From Nyssa sinensis (taxonomy: Eukaryota; Streptophyta; Magnoliopsida; Cornales; Nyssaceae), in contig VIRR01000528.1 of the NCBI GenBank assembly GCA_008638375.1, positions 124,501 to 188,500 of the forward strand: a stretch of DNA of 64,000 nucleotides, read 5' to 3'. Shown piece by piece: positions 58,901 to 64,000 of the stretch; the first letter of the stretch is position 1; each line of letters begins with the position of its first letter. The notes beneath the pieces were generated by a model, which searched no databases, was not told the origin of the DNA, and saw only the letters and a program-made list of their open reading frames with translations. A program made the position numbers and the translations under genes.

Positions 58901-59565
58901 AAAAAGATAATCACACACAATTATCAAATGTTTGTTGTTGTAGATCTCTGATGCCTTAGCACTCTTCTATATTATTTTTAGTTATTTCATTTTTTTAGGA
59001 GTCAACCAACCATTTTCTCCAATTAAACATATTTGATTTTATTAAATTTTTATTTTTGTCAATTGACTTAAGTTCTTTGTGGTTCAACATCGAACTCACC
59101 GAATATTATTACTTTACGACATCCTGTACTTGGGATTGCGATATTAAAGTGGCAGCACTAAACAATAAGACTAAGTTCAAGAGGGAACTAGCATTAAGTA
59201 AAGAGATACTCTAAGCAATAATGAGTGCTAATAAGTATCATTATGTTGATCTATGACTTAAGATCACCAACAAGGAATTGGAGATGCGATTAATGGTAAA
59301 GCAAGACTATAAGATAGTAACTATGGACTCTGGATCACAGGTGAGTAACCTTGAACCTTGAACCTTGAAATAGATATAATTTCCATTAAATGTAGTTCTT
59401 TATAGCTTTATGACATTTTCTCTAAATGTTTGAATCGCATGCTTTTAAGTAGCATCTCTTTAAATGTTTTAAATAGCATAGATGGCTTAATGAAGTTTTG
59501 CAAGTATGTTTTAGTATGAAATTTTACGTGCCCTACAGATGCTATTAGTTCATGCCACTAATGGT
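55977..59565 (+). repeat. Gypsy-type LTR fragment
   Basis: Enters mid-LTR (homology to about 36900 onward of the solo LTR at 35878) and is colinear with 1561-2750 in its right half. Stem units lie at 57024-57040 (GATTT/AAGTT, wobble-paired) and 57179-57197 (GGACTC/GGGTTT, wobble-paired). It is cut on the left by the copia LTR and on the right by a CACTA-like terminus. No coding sequence. Confidence 0.7.
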
Positions 59566-60381
59566 CACTATTAGCCACGCAGAAAGGTAGTGCAACAAAA
59601 AAGGGTAAAAAGTAATATTCCCGGGTGAAATTAAGGGTGGAAGGTTTTAGCAATGTACATATACTTATTAGAAATGCGTATCCGTGCCGTTAATACCTAA
59701 AACTTTTAACGGCGCACAGATGTGCATCGTCACTAAGGGTACTTAATAAAATAATAGCATTTTGATTAGTTTAGGTTATTAGCAATGCTCAATAGGATTA
59801 TTAGCGACGCACACTTGTACGCTGCTAATTACCCCTTCTATTTCCACCACGTCAAGCCCCTTTCGTGATCACCTGATCTGTCTAAACCCTCTCTCTCTCT
59901 CACACTCATCTTGTCGATGTTGATGAGGCCCTGCCAACCTGCACCACAGCCAAATCTCGTAGCCACTACCAACCGCCATTGTCCCCCACATTTGGTGAGG
60001 TTAGGGTTTTATAAATTTCTCTTATTCATTTTTATTTTCACCCATTATTTAGATTTGTGGTTAAGGTCTTGATTGTTAAATGTTTGACATATTTTTTATG
60101 TCATAATGTGCATTTATATGTTTGTGACATAATTGTTTGATGGGTTTGGCTGTATTTTTTTTTACCTTTTCTCTTAGAGTTCTATAGAGTATTGTTTGTT
60201 GAATTGAATTTATAGTATAGGAAAAAATGTTTTTAATTGTAAGTGATGTCTAGGTTCATTATTTTGAACTAATTAAAATTGTGTATCTCTTCTTGTTCTT
60301 TTTTTTTTTAATATTCTATTCTTCAAATTTTAAATTTATCACTTTTCTAATTTGTTAAGTAACTAATTTTTAATTTATTTA
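59566..60381 (+). mobile_element. CACTA-like DNA transposon terminus
   Basis: Homology to the gypsy LTR stops exactly where CACTATTAGCCACGCAGAAA begins (59566). Within 300 bp there are repeated subterminal words: TTAGCCACGCAG, TTAACGGCGCACAGATGTGC and TTAGCGACGCACACTTGTAC ending CGCTGCTAA. CACTA tips with short, mixed-orientation TTAGCGACGCAC-type subterminal repeats are typical of plant En/Spm elements. The other terminus is not in the window and the copia solo LTR at 60382 sits inside it. The GC-richer part 59880-60000 may be a 5' untranslated exon, but shows no protein similarity. Confidence 0.55.
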
Positions 60382-61986
60382 TGTTATAGATCGATACCAC
60401 TAGGTTATCACTTAAGTCCCGGTGTGAAATTAACCTATAAGGGGGGTTGAATAGGTATGCTCGATTTTTCAATATCTCCAATTCTTTATCCACAATACTA
60501 TGAACTACTTCAAATGGAAAATAAATGAATTGCAACTACAATGTATTATCAACTAATGTGTACAATTCTATCAATTATACCAAGCCATTCGATTATATAA
60601 TCATGTAGTGTTAATCAATGCATACTATTCAACAAAGCCCAATTAAATCACAAGTTCAATTTAGATATCAATTTTATTAATTAAACTTAAATTCAACTAT
60701 ATGATCTATCACCAATTCAGCAATTTCATTCACAGTTCAATTTGACCAATTGAGGTTTCCAATTATCAATTCAATATTCAAATAACACAATTATGGAAAC
60801 CTAGATTGTAACATCAAGTGGAAGCAATTTATATAGAAAATTATGAATTGAAAAAAAATAGAGAGAGAAGAATGCAAACCACAATGATGACGAAGAAACC
60901 ACCTAAGAAAACTATCCTTGGTGGAAAACTCCAGCCAGGTAATGCTCGAGGAAGCAATTTACTATGATGAAGATCAATTACATGTAAACTAGACACAGCC
61001 TAAGTACCTCTGGCATCGTTCTACATGATCATGCCGTCAACCTTCCTTAAATCTTCAAGCTCTTCATAGATGAGTTCTCCATACAACTGGATCCTCTTTC
61101 GGTCTCAGAATACTTAGATCGGGCCTCCCACAATTGTGAATCTACACAACCTCAGTGTCCACCGATCGCTCAACATCAAATCCTCAAGCTTGAACTCTCT
61201 TCTCCAATAGTGAAATTATGAATTAAGGGCTCTTCATGTGGAATTGATCAAAATCAATTGGTGAAATCAATAAAGAAAGGCATGATATGCAACATATATG
61301 AAGTTCTTCAATAGAAGCTCATAGATCTAACAATTCTAGGGCTCTCACAATGATGAACTCTTAGTGATCTATTTTTTCTATTCTTCCTCGCACAATACTG
61401 AATTTTTGACTATATATTGTGTGAAGATCGGATCTCAAATAGTTTGGAAAACTGTTTTACGCAGTGCTCGTTCGAACGAACATGGAACGAGTTTCAAATG
61501 AGCAAAACTTTGAGATTGCAGCTCCTCGTTTAAATTCAGACCTTTTGAACAAATGAAAAAAATTCATTGACCATTCTGTTGTTCGTTCAAACGAGCCACT
61601 ACGTCCATTCGAATGAGCACCAGAATGTGTTCATTTTCTGTTTGCCTTGTGAAATCAATTTTCCTAAGGGTTTGAAATATACATGTTGGGAAATCCATTT
61701 CACAATCACAAGACCACCACACATTATGACATAAAATAAACTATATGCTAAGCATGCAATGTGTGAGTGTGTGAGATCCAAATCACAACAAAAGTCCAAA
61801 TTATCTAATTACCCTCAAGTACCAAGACGGTTGGTAGTAGATCACGACAATGAAGCTTGAACCTTCTTGGCATAGAACGGGCATTGAGATACTCTAAACC
61901 TAGGACTAAAGTAGTGATTACCTTGAAAGCACATTTTGCCAAAACTAGATTAATCAATTACAACTATGGACCCCGTGGTCCTAATA
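60382..61986 (-). mobile_element. Solo copia LTR, TSD ATTTA
   Basis: Plus strand TGTTATAGATCG to GTGGTCCTAATA, 1605 bp, flanked by ATTTA at 60377-60381 and 61987-61991. The last base pair deviates from CA (TA), the same change as in the 5' LTR at 43789. TTCGAAYGA words at 61470-61620. The short minus-strand ORFs are not gene-like. Confidence 0.88.
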
Positions 61987-61991
61987 ATTTA

Positions 61992-62275
61992 TTTTATGAA
62001 TAGAACAAAATCAATGGTGCCATTGAGAAAATGAAAGACAAAATTTTACCATATTTATCCATGCATGATCAATTTTATGTTTGATTAAAATGATAAAATT
62101 CAAATTTATATAATGTTATCAATCATTCAATTACCAACTTTATTCAAGGAAATAACTTATAAAATAAAAATTTTAAGGAAAAAGTAAATGACAATCATAG
62201 TACACGAGTCTACTGTCATTATAAAGTGATGTTAGGGAGGGTTATAATCCCTTTGAAGTGTTAAATAAAAAGTAA
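61992..62275 (+). other. AT-rich stretch after solo LTR
   Basis: Continuation of the host sequence of the solo LTR (probably CACTA-like interior or intron). Nothing recognisable. Confidence 0.4.
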
Positions 62276-62483
62276 ATGGACCAATTCAGATTTAAAAGAA
62301 TGTCCAAACAAGTTCAGCTAACACCGACATCATCTTCTGTGGACAATGATGCGAGAGTCCAAGCAGCCACACAGAGGGCCGAAGCATCAGAACGCCATAA
62401 CATTGAGTTACAACAGAGGTTATTCCATATTGAAGACAAGTGCAGACACTACTATGGAAGTAGGGCAACCCTTCTCAATCTTG
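62276..62483 (+). pseudogene. Exon-like ORF, possibly transposon-encoded
   Basis: The frame from ATG 62276 reads FRFKRMSKQVQLTPTSSS, VDNDARVQAATQRAEASERH and NIELQQRLFHIEDKCRHYYG. It is a polar, A/E/R/Q-rich segment that could form a coiled coil. It ends at a strong donor TTG/GTAAGT (62481-62489), so it looks like one exon of a multi-exon gene. Downstream, the presumed intron is cut by an LTR at 62504. Its codon content is unlike the surrounding repeats. The position beyond a CACTA-like terminus suggests a CACTA gene exon; a captured host exon is the alternative. No domain recognised with confidence. Confidence 0.4.
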
Positions 62484-62503
62484 GTAAGTTTTAAAACCGC
62501 ATC

Positions 62504-64000
62504 TGTAATAACCCGAAAATTTTTTTTTTTAAATATATAAATTTCCATGGTTATTATTAATTGTTTTATTATTATTAACATTATTATTATTAAATTCTTG
62601 ATGCATATGTTATATACATGCATGGTATATGTATGGTATGTATGTATACATGTGTAGGGTGACATATGTGCATGAATATGTATGGGTATATACATATATG
62701 TAACAGTGCATGTGTGCACTAGGTGAGGGGGCACCAGACCGTGAGGGAGTGTGTGTGTTTAGTGTGTGTTTGGTGTGTAGCTAGGGTGGATATATAATTG
62801 ATATATGTATATATAGGTGTATAGGCAGCTTTGCATTAAAGGCAAAGCTGCATTTGGGGAGAAACAAGGGGCTGAAAAGAGAGGGAGTCAGGTCAAGGAA
62901 GGCTGCAAGTGGAGGAGGGATAGAGAGAGAAAGAGAGGAGAGAGAAAAAGGGTGTTGGTCTCGGCTGGAGGGGAAAGAAAGGAAAGAGGAGCAGAAGGCG
63001 AGAGAGAGAGGGCTGTGAAGAAAGAGAGGAAGCTCGGGGAGTGACCCAAGAGGAGAAAGGAAGAAGGGAGGAGCTACATCAGGAAGAAATCCGAAACTGG
63101 GGTGAGTAGCTTAGATTCTGTTTTATTTTTTTTGAAGCACTATGTTTAAATCTAACCTTAGGGCCTTATAGCATATGAGATAGGAAACACACTGCAAAAA
63201 GAATCAATGAAAATGGTTAAGGGGAGAGGGAGAACTTCCCAGTTACAGGTCTCGGCCATGGGGGTTGGACCTTATCATTTTATGTATAAAACTTCCTTAA
63301 AATGATCATAAGATAATCCTACAAGGTGCAGAAACTCATTAGAGATGAGTAGGGGCCGAAACAGTTAGGGACCAAGCTCGAAATCATGAAAACATGGTTG
63401 GCCGGAGCTACGGTTTGGGGCTATTTCGTGAAAATCCAAGGGGCCAAACCAAAAACCAACTTTAAATATAAGATCCCCTTGAAAACATGAAGGAAACTGC
63501 AAAGAAAAAGGGGCAAAAATCGATCGGAATCCGGTCGCCGGCGCCGGAGAAGGCGCCGGAACCCTACTGGTTCACCGCCGGAAAGTCGGGGACGAAGGGG
63601 GGGCTGTTCTGGACCTGGGTCGGGTCGGTTCGGGTCGGGTCGGGCTTGGGCCGGTCCGCCCCTGCCACGTGTCACCCCCTCGTTTTAAATTAAAAGGAGA
63701 GTGGGAGTGTTTGGCAACGGATATAAGAAATTGAAATAGAAATTGAAATCAGAATAGGGATATCCTATCCCTGTTCTGTCGCTATACACTGTTTGGATAT
63801 CCGAATATAGAATAGGGTTTAGCAAATTACAAAATTGCCCCTGAACTTTCTGAAAATTACCATTCTGTCCTGAACTTTCGGAAATTACCTTTTAACCCCC
63901 AAACTTTAGAGAAATTACAATTAGACCACCAGATTTAAATATTAATAAAATATTAATTTAATTAATTAATTAATTAATTAATTAATTTAATTAATTAAAT
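62504..64000 (+). repeat. Gypsy-type LTR, 5' part, runs off window
   Basis: Starts TGTAATAACCCGAAAA (left flank GCATC). It has a T-run, a GA-rich block (62870-63080), a strong donor-like GGG/GTGAGT at 63102, a GC-rich segment (63525-63665), GGGATATCCTATCCC (about 63757) and the phrases 'TTGCCCCTGAACTTT..' before a TTAA microsatellite. The order of parts matches the solo LTR at 35878. The basic 75-codon ORF at 62817 and the 84/68-codon ORFs near 63450 reflect GA- and GC-rich sequence and have no homologue that I recognise. Confidence 0.8.
63955..64000 (+). repeat. (TTAA)n microsatellite
   Basis: About ten tandem TTAA/AATT units at the window edge, inside the LTR. Other LTRs in the window have AT-rich runs such as AATTAATAAAATAATTTATT at this point. 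Confidence 0.9.

Overview
This window is nuclear DNA of a flowering plant from a repeat-dense intergenic or pericentromeric region. The evidence is that nearly every recognisable unit belongs to plant LTR retrotransposons: Ty1/copia gag, protease, integrase and reverse-transcriptase relics, long LTRs starting TGTAAYACCC of the kind seen in Ty3/gypsy elements, primer-binding sites matching initiator-Met tRNA, and 5-bp target-site duplications. I found no intact host gene, tRNA, rRNA, CRISPR array or organellar insert. All coding traces are broken by stops and frameshifts, or are single exons. Taxonomic rank below angiosperm cannot be read from this.

Left part (1-15757). A minus-strand copia element enters at the left edge (gag relic, PBS relic, LTR 345-1560). 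It abuts a truncated gypsy-type LTR (1561-3757), then a plus-strand copia remnant with an accessory ORF relic (3758-4855) and a 3' LTR (5429-7056). A 3.8-kb solo LTR with TSD GGATG (7238-11058) and a left-truncated relative (about 11960-14881) follow. A second plus-strand copia gag relic then begins at 14882.

Centre (15753-35255). The second copia is split inside its protease by a 9865-bp, minus-strand, LARD-like element (15758-25622). This element has two 3479-bp LTRs, PBS, PPT, TSD CAACT and almost no coding capacity. The copia resumes at 25623. A pile of truncated LTR beginnings follows (26275, 27446, 27939, 28085), then a chimeric run of two LTRs (28085-about 32135 and about 32136-35255).

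Right part (35256-64000). A minus-strand LTR (35256-40820) carries a nested 4249-bp solo LTR (35878-40126, TSD CAATC). A minus-strand copia (40821-55976) has had its integrase interrupted twice: by a solo LTR (41879-43523) and by a 9154-bp plus-strand element (43789-52942) that has gag and an accessory ORF but no pol. Beyond it lie another gypsy-type LTR fragment (55977-59565), a CACTA-like transposon terminus (59566 onward) carrying a solo copia LTR with TSD ATTTA (60382-61986), an exon-like ORF, and a new LTR (62504 to the window end).

The least expected signal is in the gypsy-type LTRs. Independent, strongly diverged copies share an ordered architecture: a hairpin at the LTR head (in some), a GA-rich block, a splice-donor-like GAG/GTAAG, tandem units of about 143 bp each carrying a short stem around AAYGGTG with compensatory base changes, a GAGCT..AGCTC hairpin followed by a pyrimidine tract and TTTTTCAG/G, then a conserved terminal box. 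This reads as a structured leader containing a possible LTR-borne intron. It is an inference from sequence and untested.
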